Source of the DNA: Capsicum annuum
Lineage: Eukaryota > Streptophyta > Magnoliopsida > Solanales > Solanaceae
Reading direction: 5' to 3'
Length of the DNA stretch: 64,000 nt
Assembly (NCBI RefSeq): GCF_002878395.1
Contig: NC_061115.1
Span: 94,675,364-94,739,363 of the forward strand
Shown here piece after piece: positions 19,828-31,175 of this stretch (positions within the stretch are counted from its first letter, which is position 1; each line of letters begins with the position of its first letter). Under the pieces are notes generated by a model. The model worked only from the letters and a program-made list of their open reading frames with translations, was not told where the DNA came from and ran no database searches. Position numbers and translations under genes: made by a program.

Positions 19828-22265
19828 TGAAACACCTAGGTCTTGAACCTTAAGAAAAACAACAAATTTTAGTGTCTCTAAGTTGGGTACGACATGGAGC
19901 TTAGGTCGCACCCATGGATATGGGTCGTATCCTCTCTCCCCTCCCCCTCTTGTACCTTGGAAAACATGTTAGGGTAGCATACTATTTTCTCTAAGACATG
20001 ACCTTTCCTTGATCGTACACCATGCATACGAGTCCTATGAAACAAAATCGTGTAGAGGGTAGTTTCCATTTGAAGTAGACTATTTGGTATATGAGTTTTG
20101 TAAACTACTAGGGATGAGTCCTGCCCTTTGGTTATGACTCAAGGGTTACCACTCATACCCACAACAATATGGTTGACCTAGGAGAAGCCTAGGGTACGAG
20201 TTAGTGTACCACATGTACTCTTGGGTAAGATTACTAAGGGATTTGTATAAGGGAGTTGTACTGCTGGACGAAGTCACTTTCAAGATTTTTACTAAGGGAT
20301 TTGTGTTTATTTACCTTTCCTAAAACCGAAGTCCCTTCACTATATAAGGCATTTTAGCCTTCTAAGCCCTCATTTACAAGACTCAAACACTCCATACTCT
20401 AAAAGCTTCTTGAAGAAAGATTGGAGGCTATGGTTTAAAAGGTGCTCATCTAGTGGAAATAATGAGTCAAGATTTCTAGCGTGTCATCTTGTGTGAGGTA
20501 TGTATCTCTTCCCCTCTTTAAATATCTCTAAGACCATGTATTTAACAGTTAGATTAGTAAGTGTAATCAAATTAAAAAGGTTTTGGATAATGATAATTCT
20601 TGCTTAGAGTTATGTTTGTATGTGTTATTGTTGATGATTTACATATTTGGTGCTTTTTCTATGTGGACATGAGGGTCTTGAGTAACCCTAATCTTGAAAA
20701 TATCTACCATTGAAATAGCCTTGTTGAAGGTATGTGCCCAAGTTGTTTGTGAAACTATCTAAGTGGATTAACTTGTCATATGTTAGTAATGTATTGAACT
20801 GGGACAATGGCCCAATGAGCAGAAATGATTTATAAATAATATGTTAAAGGAATTTTGAGGCATGTGTAATTAAATTTATAATATTGTTGAGTAAATGACT
20901 AATAAAGGGTTGAAGTCCCTCAATATGAAGATGAACTTAAATTGTGTGTTGAACCCAAGTATGTTAAGAATGTGGTATAAGATTGTCATTGAACTATGAA
21001 ATGTTGTAAGGGTCTTGAAGACCATAAATTGAATTATATGTTGAGCTATATGAAGGCATTTGCCTATTGAAATGGTTGAGCAATGAAGGCTCCCATAAGG
21101 ACTATGTGGTCATGTATAGTGTTGAATTGGCTAAAATGGTTAAAGTCCTTAAATGTTGTATTGAATGTATGATAATACATGGGCAAAGTGTTAAGGTTCC
21201 AAATGCCAACTAATGATAGTTGTGATTGCTTGAGGTCAAATTTCCTTGCCTTATGTGATGTCTTGAGGTTGGAGTCCCTTGCCTTATGAATGGCTCGAGG
21301 TTAAAGTCCCTTGTCCAATGATATTTCTCAAGGTTAATGTCTGTGCTTAAAGAGATCTCTTGAGTTTAAAGTACCTCACTGAAGCAAACGACTTATGGTT
21401 AGAGTCCAAGGGAGACATAAGGTTAGAGTCCCTTATCTAATGAGTGGGCACAAGGTTGGAGTCCCTTTCCTAGATAATTGTGTGAGTAGTTAGAGTCCCT
21501 TGGTTTTATGAATGTGTATGTGGTTAAAGTCCTTGACTAATTAGTAAGTGTGTATGGTTAAAATCCTATGTCTAATGATAATGTTAATATGGTTAGAGTC
21601 CTTTGCCCATTGAGAATGTTTGAAGCTACAAGTTTGGGAGGTCGTAGTCCTGCACTTCATGAATGATGAATGAATGCTTGAAGCATACTGATAAGACATG
21701 CTCCTTGTTTGGCATGTGATATACCTACTTTTATGGATTAGTGTATGAATGTGATAAAATGTGCTATATTGGCTTTTTTTTATTTGATAATGCTATTTTA
21801 TCACGTATCCTTGAGTTACATGCTTGTGTTTCAACCCCTAACTGTCTCTGGGTGTTATGTCCCCACGCGACATAGGGGCTGGAGCATCTTCTTTTCTTTT
21901 ATTGCAGTGACTTAAAGTGGTGAGCTTTCTTACTTTGGAAGACAATCACCTCTTTGTCTCTTATCTTTAGACTTGGTCTCATTAAGACTTGGTTTTGCTA
22001 TTGTCGGGGGTTATCCCAACATATACATTTATTAACTTCAGTTTTTCTTAGAGGTATTCTGAAAAACTGTGAACATGGGTATGAGCTCGACATTACGAAT
22101 CTAATATTGACTTATAATATTATTTCCATAATCATAACTTGTGAGTTGGAGTTCCTTCGCCTCCTATTATATGATGAGATGTTCGGGTAGGGTTATTGGG
22201 GAGACCTTCGGTTCATGTGGGCTTGGGGAGCCCATAAGTTATGGGTTAGGGTTTGGGTCATGTCA
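19828..22265 (+). repeat. 3' LTR of element IV (2438 bp)
   Basis: It runs from TGAAACACCTAGGTC to GGTCATGTCA and is followed by the AATAT duplication. It matches the 5' LTR on both sides of an extra block at roughly 21050-21900. A TATA-type CTATATAAGG is at 20339-20349. The small open frames inside it have no family resemblance and I treat them as chance. Confidence 0.9.
21230..21635 (+). repeat. 33-bp minisatellite inside 3' LTR of element IV
   Basis: About twelve imperfect units, mostly 32-35 bp, each contain a variant of AGGTTAGAGTCCCTTG. Clear unit starts include GAGGTTGGAGTCCC, GAGGTTAAAGTCCC, AAGGTTAGAGTCCC, AAGGTTGGAGTCCC and ATGGTTAGAGTCC. The whole array is missing from the 5' LTR. 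Confidence 0.78.
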
Positions 22266-22270
22266 AATAT
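22266..22270. other. Target-site duplication AATAT, right copy (element IV)
   Basis: Exact repeat of 12830-12834, directly after the LTR end. Element M sequence resumes at 22271. Confidence 0.88.
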
Positions 22271-22665
22271 AAAAGATGAACCATTCCTTACCTTTAACCA
22301 ATTTAGAAAAACAAAGATATGTTGAAGATCACATACACTTCGCATGAATTTTTGGAATGAATAACCAATGCAGATCATTGGACTCCATGTCCCCCTCCGC
22401 ATCCTAAATGGCTTTCTCAAACTTTTGGTTTCACCATGGAACATTTACTGAAACCAAACTTTTTGTTCGCTATCGACAAACTTACCAATTTAGGATCCTC
22501 ACCGGGACCTCCTCAAGGAACAAGAAATCCAAGATACTAGTACCACCCAAAGGAACCAACTAATGAAGGACCATCCACACCTTCCCTCCATATAACCACA
22601 TGGAATACCGAATGAATGGTGTAAAACCTCATAATATTCTTTGCTCGATTCAGATCTTAGTTTTA
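22271..22665 (-). pseudogene. Integrase C-terminal remnant of element M (minus strand)
   Basis: Read on the minus strand from about 22618, the text gives IHSVFHVVIWREGVDGPSLV, then LVPLGGTSILDFLFLEEVPV and RILNW. These are the C-terminal integrase phrases known from related Pol (HPVFHVSML...DPS, SYEEVPVQILD). At least two frames are needed and stops are present. Upstream on the minus strand (above about 22665) similarity ends where element P begins. Downstream it continues into M's 3' spacer across the IV insertion. Confidence 0.8.
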
Positions 22666-22689
22666 TGCATAAGGGGTCCAAGGCTAGAA

Positions 22690-24916
22690 AATTTCACTAA
22701 GTGTTGGGGACTTAGTAATTTTCAAGCCCCCTATACTTTATGGATTTTTAGTTTGGTCTTCCTATCCCTAAAATGTTGGGTTTTAAGTTGATTCCTCTTT
22801 ATGGAGGTTATAATTATATCTCGGGGGAGTTTCAGATTTTTCAAAAGAAGTTTTGGGTATGATTGGACCATGAAAACAGTTAGTCTTCGTGATAAGCCCA
22901 CATCGCGGTACTAGTCCCGACCTGATACTATCAGCGATGCGGTAATGGGTTTCTTCTACCGTGTTAAGGCTGCATGATGGTGACGGTGTTGTGTGCAATT
23001 TCTTATTCAAATAATAAAGAGGAAATGGTGTCTTTTCCCCCTCAACCCAAATCGTCCATAAAAAGATTTGGGGTATTCATAGAGGTATTATTTGCCCCTT
23101 CTTCTCAAAATCACTCTCAAGAAACCCTCCTCTTTCACCAAGAATCAATTCTAATCCTTTTCCCTAAGAAATCAAGTATCCATGTTTTCCATATTCAAGA
23201 ATCTTGAAGAAAGCATCAAGAATAGGGTTTCTTTATCAAATAAAGAAGCTTAATGTATGTAGGATGTTCATCCATGGGGTCCGTTTCCAACCATGTAGCC
23301 CCAAAAACCCTCTTTATAACAAAAGAATGGATTTTTATCCTATTATGGAGTTTTGTACGTTCAAGATAAAATAAATTCATTGTTTTCCTTAGTAGTTTGA
23401 CTCTATTCATGTCCAAGAATGATTTCATGAAAAGTTAGATTATCTCATTATTTAATCTTCAATCTCTCAAGTTATATTCAAGTGAATTTCATGTTGTATT
23501 ATCAAGTTATGATCTTGGTCATGTAAACATGCCGTTTTTCCATGTTTAAGACATTCCCATGTTCAAGTTCATGATTCTCACATACTTGATGAAATGTCAA
23601 TGTTTTGGGATCTTTTAACCATGATTACATGCTACAATATTTCAAGTTTGATATTGTATTTTCTTTATAATCATTCTGTACTTGTGGGTTATGAACACCC
23701 GATACCTATGTGTTTTACCTGATTTCCATTTTCATATAACAAGTTAGTCAGACCATGGTTTTCATTATCATATTTAGAGCACCATGATCATGTTGAGCAT
23801 TATCAATTTAAATGTTTATAATTACCTTAGAATCCGTATTCATTGTTATTTTCAGAATACCATGACTTGAGCTTATTAGTTATCTGTTATCCTTGTATGC
23901 ACCAGTTAGTATTTCCTTTTCTTTTAGTTGGGATTTGGATTTAGCAATGAGTGTGAAGTGTAGGTTCACCGCATACTAGTTCCCCATAAACTACGAGCCA
24001 CCGTAGGTTTAGGGGCCTCGCTAAATAGTGTTTCCCCTTGTCCAATATGGGCTTGGTTTAGTGAGCACTCCAGTTTAGGTTCTATTCTGATGGAAAGGAT
24101 AAAATATCCCTCCTCAACATAGGTCAGACATTCGACTCCATGATAGCTCATATAGTTTATGTCGTTTACATTATATCTCCCACCATTTCAGTTAGTATAT
24201 CAGTGTACTTAAATTTAGGTTTTGTTGATCAAGTGTACATATTGTTAGTTAATCAGTCATAAAGATTTTAGTGTTTTAGTTTACAGATTATTTTAGAAAC
24301 ATGTTTATTCTTGGTCTTGCATTCTTAGATATTATACATTCATGCATTCATGCTCAGTTATCTCATGCATTTCAGCAAGTCCTCATCTCATATTGCAGTA
24401 CATTCAAAGTACTGACTGCATACTTATCTTTATGATGTGTTGTCCTATAACATAGGTTCAGATGCTCAATTTCCTGACCGTTCTTAGACAGCTCAGCGTT
24501 ACTCAGCAGTAGTGTTGTGTCCTCATCCATTGAGGACCTGATTCATTTGTCTCAGTTATTGTAGTATTTCCTTATGTTTAGTCAGAGGAGTTAGTTGTGG
24601 GTTTGTCCCATCAACTCCTCATGATGTTTAAAGGCTTTTAGACAATCACATAGCCAGTCAGTCATTTCTTTTAGTATCATCACTTGCTTCAAACATACAA
24701 TTTGATTTTCAGTATTTTATTAGATATTTCAAACATATTGATGAAACGTATTTTAGTATTCAAATTTATAAAAATTATCAGTTTACCCTCCCCACAAGTA
24801 CCATATTACTGTTTTATTCAGTGCTCACAATAGGTACCGGTTCATGGGTTAGCTTGTGGTCACTTGTGAGCATAAGCACCGTTGTCGCAACTAGGGGGTA
24901 GCCTCGGGTCTTGACA
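22690..24916 (+). repeat. 5' LTR of element P (gypsy, related to V); left end uncertain
   Basis: The right end is fixed by CTTGACA at 24916, followed by a degraded primer site. The U5 part shares phrases with element V read on the opposite strand: ATGGGTTAGCTTGTGG (24844 on), the CAGTACATTCAAAGTACT block (about 24396) and CATCC-TTGAGGA (24527 on). The left limit is placed where M's integrase similarity stops and could be off by about 30 bases. I see no coding potential; the small open frames within it are chance. Confidence 0.68.
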
Positions 24917-25117
24917 AAGCCTTGTAATAGAGTCTAAGTTTTTAAAGTGTCCTAATGAGTGTGAATGTTGCGTTAAGTAAAGTATTTTGCAGGGGTGTGA
25001 AGTGCACCACACTTATGGACAAGAGGCTACAAGAAGTTTTAGGAAAGTTTCTCTTCTTTTACTAATCATGTCGTGCAAAGAAGCATAAGCTCAATGTAAT
25101 TCGCCTTTCTAACTCAT
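24917..25117 (+). other. Primer site and leader remnant of element P
   Basis: TTGTAATAGAG at 24922-24932 matches the initiator-Met primer site TGGTATCAGAG at 8 of 11 places. The hairpin GTGTG / AAGTGCAC / CACAC is at 24995-25012, 73 bases after the primer-site start. Typical leader text (ACAAGAGGCTACAAGAAG) follows. P is then cut off by the LTR of Q at 25118, so its gag-pol is missing. Confidence 0.75.
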
Positions 25118-26774
25118 TGACAGTGCCCAAATGCACACGCAAGTGTATGTGGTCTTATCAAGTAGTAAAGTGTACTTTAAGAAGTCAAGTATCGATCCCA
25201 CAGAGATTTCATTCAGCAACGATTTGATTTTAGTTCACAATTTAGATTAGTTTAGTGAAAGAGTAACCAAAAAGAGAGTTTGTAATTTATAAATAGAGAA
25301 AAGTAAATAATGCATAAATAAAGATCTTAAAACAATCAATAGGAGAAAACCCAGGGTTAAAGCACTTTGAACAATTGTACTATGTTATTGATTTCTTTCA
25401 TTAACTTGCTTTTCTTGGTTGTTTATTCGTAAGGTTAATTGCATGATTATGGTTTCCCAACCTCTAATCATTTACCCAAGTTGAACCTTACAACTACATC
25501 GTTGAGCGGGGATGCGATAATTCACTTAAGTTTCTTAAAGCTATTATCCTATGTTTGAATCAAGTTTGTCTTCTAAGTAAATCTCTGTCTTAGGTGCTAA
25601 GTTTGATTTTTTATTTCATAAAAGAATAAAAACCCAAACTTTGTTTATTCCCATGTTATATCTTCCTATTCCCTCTCCCAAGTTCACAAGGTTGACAATA
25701 GATTTATTCTAAGGATCGTGAATCCTTAAAATAGTTATAACAAGAATAAAAACACAACCAATAAGGATTAGAAAATCAAACGAACTTCTATTCAAAACTA
25801 TAATACTCATGTTCTTGACTTTAACCCCAGCATAGTCATTATCGTAATCACAAATTGGTAATTAACTACTTAAAACATGAATGAAATAAATAAAAATAAT
25901 AAAAACCTAAATAAAAAGTTGTAGCAGCCTCTTGATCTCCAAAATATGTCAAAATATAAGTAAAAAGGTGATATAACATGTATTTATAGTATAGGAGCAA
26001 GCCAATTCCGTGTTGAACGAGGAAACTGTCAGTTATTGAGCCCGGGACTGAGTGGGGCATCGCCCTGGGTATAGCCCCACTATAGGTAAGGATGAGCCTT
26101 GGATAGAGTGCCACTCCAGTCAAGGCTACACCTTACCCATATCCCTGCTTCAGGTAGGGCAGCGCCTTAATATCGCATGAGCCTCTGGAAGTTGCTTCCC
26201 AAATTTTGGTTAAGTGTTGAGTCTCCCCTCTTTGTTCCTTGTCTTGTGGTGTCTTTCCCATGGATTTCAAGCCTTATTAACATCAAAATATCATCATTTT
26301 CATATCTTAAAGCATCCTATAAACTCATACAACACCAATTAAGAGATAATCATAACACTACATCCATAACAACGAATCAAAACAAGAGCTAAACTAGGCT
26401 AGTTCACATTGATCTTTCACTTATTGCTTCAGCTGTACACTCACTCAAATTTAAATTTTATCAATAAAAATAAGTTATTATACTCATAATAACACATTAA
26501 AATCATTTTGAACACATTAAACACATTAGAGTCCACCAGAAACAACTAGACAAACACCTAGCTTAAGCTAGTAACGCTAGTTTTTCGTATTGAACTTCTG
26601 AATGAATCTTTTAGGTCCAAACTTGTTTGGGATTTTCTTTGAAAATTGTAAAATCATGAAACTTTGATACGCATTCATCTCATTACCAACCGATAAAGAG
26701 TACGGATCACCTTCATAACAAGGCTAAAAAAACTAGAATAGTGACATTAAAATGCATAAATACATCCAACATCA
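25118..26774 (-). repeat. 3' LTR of element Q (Tat/Ogre-like, minus strand, 1657 bp)
   Basis: On the minus strand it starts TGATGTTGGATG (26774) after a purine tract and ends GGGCACTGTCA (25118). Near its U5 end it has GTGGGATCGATACTTGAC, then TTACTACTTGATAAGACC and ACACTTGCG. This block is typical of Tat/Ogre-type LTRs just before the primer site and has a counterpart at 61890-61960 in W. It lies directly against P's leader. The small open frames inside are chance. Confidence 0.7.
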
Positions 26775-27655
26775 CCACCCCACACTTAAAGCCTTGTTCA
26801 TCCTTGAAAAATTCTTCACTCTAAGTATCATGAGCCGGATACTCTACACTTCTACTAAATGCAAGACACTCAAGCTAGTATTACTATGACTACACGGAAT
26901 GCAAGTTTCTATACTAAGCATGTTACAAATACAATTGAAAGCTTATGAACACTACTCCAAAATATCCTAGCATCAAGAATTGACTCACCTATTTGGAAAA
27001 CTCATGCTTATCATTCAATCATGGATATCATACATATCACCCACATTTATCAAACATGAGCCCCTCACAGCAAGAGATTTACCCATAATCACTCATAATT
27101 AAGTAATTTATAACATAATGGGTGCAAGAATAAAATTACACTCACTCTCACAAAGAATTCACAAGTTACACACAATGAACCATAGATTTCCCTTAGTGTA
27201 CTTCTCCACTAATATTAGAATATCAAGTATTTGATCAAATAGGTATTTTTTGGATTGTAATATAGGCTAAGAGCTGGGTAGAAACTTTTTGGAAATAGTG
27301 ACTAACCTCTTTAAGCGATTTAATACTCTAAATTATACATTTAAAACCAATCTCGAAAACAAAAATTACACCATTTTTGTCTACCCCATTCTTTTATTTT
27401 GCCCCTTCTCTTTTAATCATTTTCACAAACACTTGGTGGGCATATTTTTTGTTCCATCAAGATTCAATTTTTCTCATTTTCTTCAATCATGGGAATGTTT
27501 CTAACACCATTTATATCACTCCCAACCACCACCAATCAAATATAAACACCAATAATTATTACCTTGGGACATCAATTTCACCTTTTTCTTCTTCTATCTC
27601 TCAAACCCCTTTTTAAATCAATTTTTTTTCATTAAAGCACTTAAGAGTTTGTTGG
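26775..27655 (-). mobile_element. Internal 3' end of element Q with polypurine tract
   Basis: AAGTGTGGGGTGG (minus strand, 26787-26775) is a good polypurine tract next to the LTR. The rest is AT-rich and non-coding, with no Pol motif in either direction. The upper boundary, at about 27655, is placed where M's gag remnant becomes readable. Q's body and 5' LTR are absent, so Q is a truncated piece. Confidence 0.6.
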
Positions 27656-28438
27656 ATCAAATTATGGTCTTATAAATGGGGTAACAAAAGAAAGGGAACC
27701 CAGACTCCCGATGGATAGTATGAACATTAAGATGATCCTAAATAGAGATGAAACCTAAAGTAGCACACCATGGTTCAAGAGCTAGAGAAGAGGAAATCAT
27801 AATGGGGTAATCTCCTTGTATACTACCCAACCGACCATAACTAAAACAATAATTACTCCCTTTATCGCAACCACGATAAGACCAACATTTAAATATACAA
27901 AGTGAGTAGGATGATGTAGATTGGGCCATAATAGCCTGAGATTGGGCACCTTGTTCCGTAAAAGCATTACCACTCTAAAAACATCTGCCTCTTAATGGAT
28001 TCAAGTAGGGATTTAGAGTATTATCCATAGAACAGGAGTTAGGACACACCCAACTCATCCTCTAGGACCACTTACCACCATACTATTGGTCTCTCTTTTG
28101 TTGAGAAAATCGAGACCCCTTACCTTGCCTATTTCCCAACCTTTCCTTATTCCTCTCTATACCAACAAGATGGGACTGGTATAATAGAGTTGTAAGTATC
28201 TAGGTTAATAGATTAATAGAAGAACACAATTGGCATTGGTAACCTCTCCTCGAGATAACTAAAACTGAGTGCCAACTTCCAAAATAGGGTCAGTGGAGAC
28301 CGGTGGGACTCCACGAGGAAAACTAGAAACAATATCCCTTGACTGAGTCTGTGCCCCATTAGTTGGACTAGATCCATCCATGTTATCCTCAAGTGGGATA
28401 GGTGAGTTTCCATGAACTTTAGATCATTAAGAGGACAT
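27656..28438 (-). pseudogene. gag pseudogene of element M (minus strand, internally deleted)
   Basis: The start is ATG at 28438, matching the MPPRR-type start of relatives. It continues GNSPIPLEDNMDGSSPTNGA, then VPPVSTDPILEVGTQ and RGEVTNAN (to about 28215), the variable N-terminus of family Gag. The capsid core (EEFVNLRQGKISV) is missing. Text resumes with the basic linker GNRQGKGSRFSQQKR-like region (28160 to 28090). A degraded zinc knuckle, CFSYGRLGSIQGDYP, follows near 27840-27800. M's protease and everything up to the integrase end have been replaced by Q and P. Confidence 0.8.
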
Positions 28439-28532
28439 AATCCAAAAAGTGAACCAAGGAAGATTCAGAGAAAAGTTCATGACAAAAAGAAGGTGAAACA
28501 TTCCTAGAAGCCTTGTAGCCTCCTGATTATAA

Positions 28533-28550
28533 GTGTGGTGCACAACACAT
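28533..28550 (-). other. Leader hairpin of element M
   Basis: Minus strand ATGTG, loop TTGTGCAC, then CACAC: a four-pair stem with an 8-base loop ending in the self-complementary GTGCAC. It starts 72 bases after the start of the primer site. Confidence 0.52.
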
Positions 28551-28610
28551 CAATAAGAAAAAGTCTACTCGACATGGCTTTATGGACACCCAATGACACC
28601 AAAACCTAAA

Positions 28611-28622
28611 CCTCTGATACTA
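28611..28622 (-). other. Primer binding site of element M
   Basis: Minus strand TAGTATCAGAGG, three bases after the LTR end TGTCA (28626). One base differs from the initiator-Met-tRNA complement in TGGTATCAGAG. Confidence 0.85.
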
Positions 28623-28625
28623 ACT

Positions 28626-31170
28626 TGACACAGCCCAAATTGAGGCCTTGTCGTAATGGGAATCTCAAGTCCAATACGAACCAAAACCACCATTGATACC
28701 TAACACATCCAATAATAATATACCCTAAGTTGTATGAACTCTGAACATATAACAAGATAACATATCCCCCATATGGTGACTTTGAGATAAGACTATATCC
28801 GAGGCCAACCCAATTGAGTCAATCCACCTAATAACCAACCAATCCAACCAAACCAAAACTATCAAAAAAACTAAGACAGTAATTTCATCTATGTTTATAA
28901 ATATAACATAATCCATCCATACCATACCTAAGTCCACAGTTGTCCATACAAATCTACTAAATGAAATTGAAGAGTACCTAGTCGGGACATGCCCCTGACA
29001 TAGCTATAAACCAAGTCCATGAATGATAAAAGTACATAAAGTAATCCATGACATAAAATAGATGCCTTCCAAACTATGGAAGCTCACTGCCTCAATCCAA
29101 TAGTTGATCCTAAATTCAATCACTAAGCAAAAAGAGTAGAATAGTCAGTTCTAGAATCACTGAGGATACAGCCGATTGAAGATGGGTTAGTAAGTGAATG
29201 CTAGCATCCATTCTGGATAAGAATAAATTAATTCCATTCAATAAAACCAAGTAAACCAACCAAATGCATAAACCCCATACAAATATATAACTATGTCGGG
29301 AAAGAGAATTGGGTTTAGCATACAGTTAAAACCATTAACCTGGGTATGTAAAGCTTAACAGTCCTTAACCACCCACGGGCTATATGGGTTCAGAGTAACC
29401 CCTAAACTTGACCCGATATGTGTTTCCTCATGAACCAGAGATACCATAAGAGTAAGGGATTTCTGAGTACCTTACCCTCCATGATATATATGTACTATGT
29501 ACTTAGAGGATTCCTGTGTACCTCATAGTATCATAAAAGGGTCACCATTCCCTAATACTCAGTCAGCAAACATGAGTTTCTTGTGTTCGTTCTTTGATAT
29601 CCCACATTCATGGTTAGCTATTACAACCCACCATTATTTCCCAAATAAAACCATTTCCAACCAACCTATCTATTAATCCATTCATTATTTTCCAAGGCTA
29701 TTAATAGTGGTATTGTCATACCAACTATGACTTACATGTATTATCCTTAGCCAAACCCTTTAAGGTAAAGGTATTCCTATGTACCCAATTACTAAGTTAA
29801 CTTGGGGGGGTACCATGTACCGCAAAAGTAGTCCATTATTATATTATCATGGGGGATTCCATCAAACCCCACAAGTATTCCTTTAACATATTTACTTGGG
29901 GAATTCCATTGTACCCTACAAGGATGTTTAATTAAGCAATAACCATTATTTGAACAAATTTTATTATTTCATTCACTTGGGGAACTCCAATGTATCCTAC
30001 AAGTTTTCCATTTAAACCAACCATAACCACCAAGACTATACCCTTTAACCATGCCAAACCATTCACACCATTTAAACCATTTTAGACCATTCCAAACTTT
30101 TAAAGCATTTATACAATTCAAACCATTTAAACTAGGCAAAACTATCAAAATTCATTTAGGGTTTTATTACCAAACCATACCATGCAATATATCCAATAGT
30201 AGTTTAATGATAGAGTAAAAGCATTCTTTTAGGCATTTTATCGAACATGTTGAGGGCATACCTTTACCAAGACCAAACCCAAAGAATAAACCTTAATAAT
30301 TAATGTTACCCATGACCCATTCGTTAAACCATAACCAACAAGCACCCACATGTGCAAACCAATACGAAAAATATGTAAAAACATAGTTTAAACCAATACC
30401 TAACAACATGCATGAAGACCCTCAACATTATTTCAAAACCACCATTTATGATTGAACAAATCAATGTTTAAAAAACATTAAATTATGCTTTTAGTTGGAA
30501 CTAACAATGAGGGAAGAAGTACATGCCTTTTACAAGAACATTTACAGAAAGTACTTGACCTCTCTTATTCTCTAGATGAGCACTTGAGAAACCCTAGCCT
30601 CTAATATTCAAGTGAGTATTTAAAGAGTGTTTCTATATTTCCAAGTGAGTTATGGGAAGCGACCAAGGGATATATAGCATGGGGACATGAAGGTTTTAGG
30701 GTAGGAAATGTCTTGACTACCCTTGACTTAAAACTAAAAATAAGTAATGTAGCCTGGTATGACTCACCCATGCAATTTGTACCCTAGGATATGAGTGTTA
30801 CCCTCACTCGTAAGCTTGACCTCCCCAAGACCCTCCATACTAGTTTCAATAGAACTACACCAACCCAACTTGTACCTTAGGGTACAAATGGTACCTAAAA
30901 CTATATCATGGGCAGTTTCCACAAGACAAACCAATCAAGCACCATACGACTTGGCATTGCACCCCTCATATCCAAGCATATAACTTGTAAATTGTTGAGT
31001 CTTATCTTTGATAGTAACCAATCCAACTCTACTGCCCCATATTCTAGTAAACCATTAATCCATATCCCAACCCATATCTAAGTGTATGAATGGTACTCTT
31101 GAGTCGTACCAAGTGTAGTAAGTTCAACACCAAAGAAATTTTTCAAGGATTCAAATCCTGGGGTATCACA
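28626..31170 (-). repeat. 5' LTR of element M (2545 bp)
   Basis: On the minus strand it runs from TGTGATACCCCAGG (31170) to GCTGTGTCA (28626), with the primer site beyond. It matches 10086-12629 throughout. The terminal TG and CA are intact here. A TATA-type GCTATATATCCC (minus) lies near 30672. The G-run/C-run array is at about 29770-30005. It is followed by the AAACC duplication. Confidence 0.88.
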
Positions 31171-31175
31171 AAACC
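31171..31175. other. Target-site duplication AAACC, right copy (element M)
   Basis: Exact repeat of 10081-10085. Element N's gag resumes here on the minus strand. Confidence 0.85.

Larger units (their letters stand above)
12835..22265 (+). mobile_element. Element IV: structurally complete Ty3/gypsy LTR retrotransposon
   Basis: All structural parts are present in order: 5' LTR 12835-14437, primer site 14441-14453, gag, protease, RT, RNase H, integrase, polypurine tract just before 19828, and 3' LTR 19828-22265. Perfect AATAT duplications flank it. The 9431 bp include all catalytic motifs: RT FIDD, and integrase D-D-E with 35 residues between the second Asp and the Glu. Premature stops are present in every domain, so this copy cannot make its proteins. 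The two LTRs differ by 835 bp because a repeat-rich block is missing from the 5' copy. Confidence 0.92.
10086..31170 (-). mobile_element. Element M: family A Ty3/gypsy element (minus), itself split by later insertions
   Basis: Transcription direction is right to left: 5' LTR 31170-28626, primer site at about 28622, gag 28438 to about 27660, integrase end 22660-22271, 3' spacer 12834-12646, polypurine tract, then 3' LTR 12629-10086. Flanking AAACC duplications at 10081 and 31171 prove both outer ends. Element IV interrupts the 3' spacer. P and Q occupy the place of protease, RT, RNase H and most of integrase, so about 3.5-4 kb of M's pol has been lost. M's own remaining sequence is about 6.7 kb. 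Confidence 0.86.

Noticed and set aside
21230..21635. CRISPR-like array (regular ~33-bp repeats)
   Set aside because: Units are adjacent and diverged with no unique spacers, they lie inside an LTR, and the setting is a plant-type genome.
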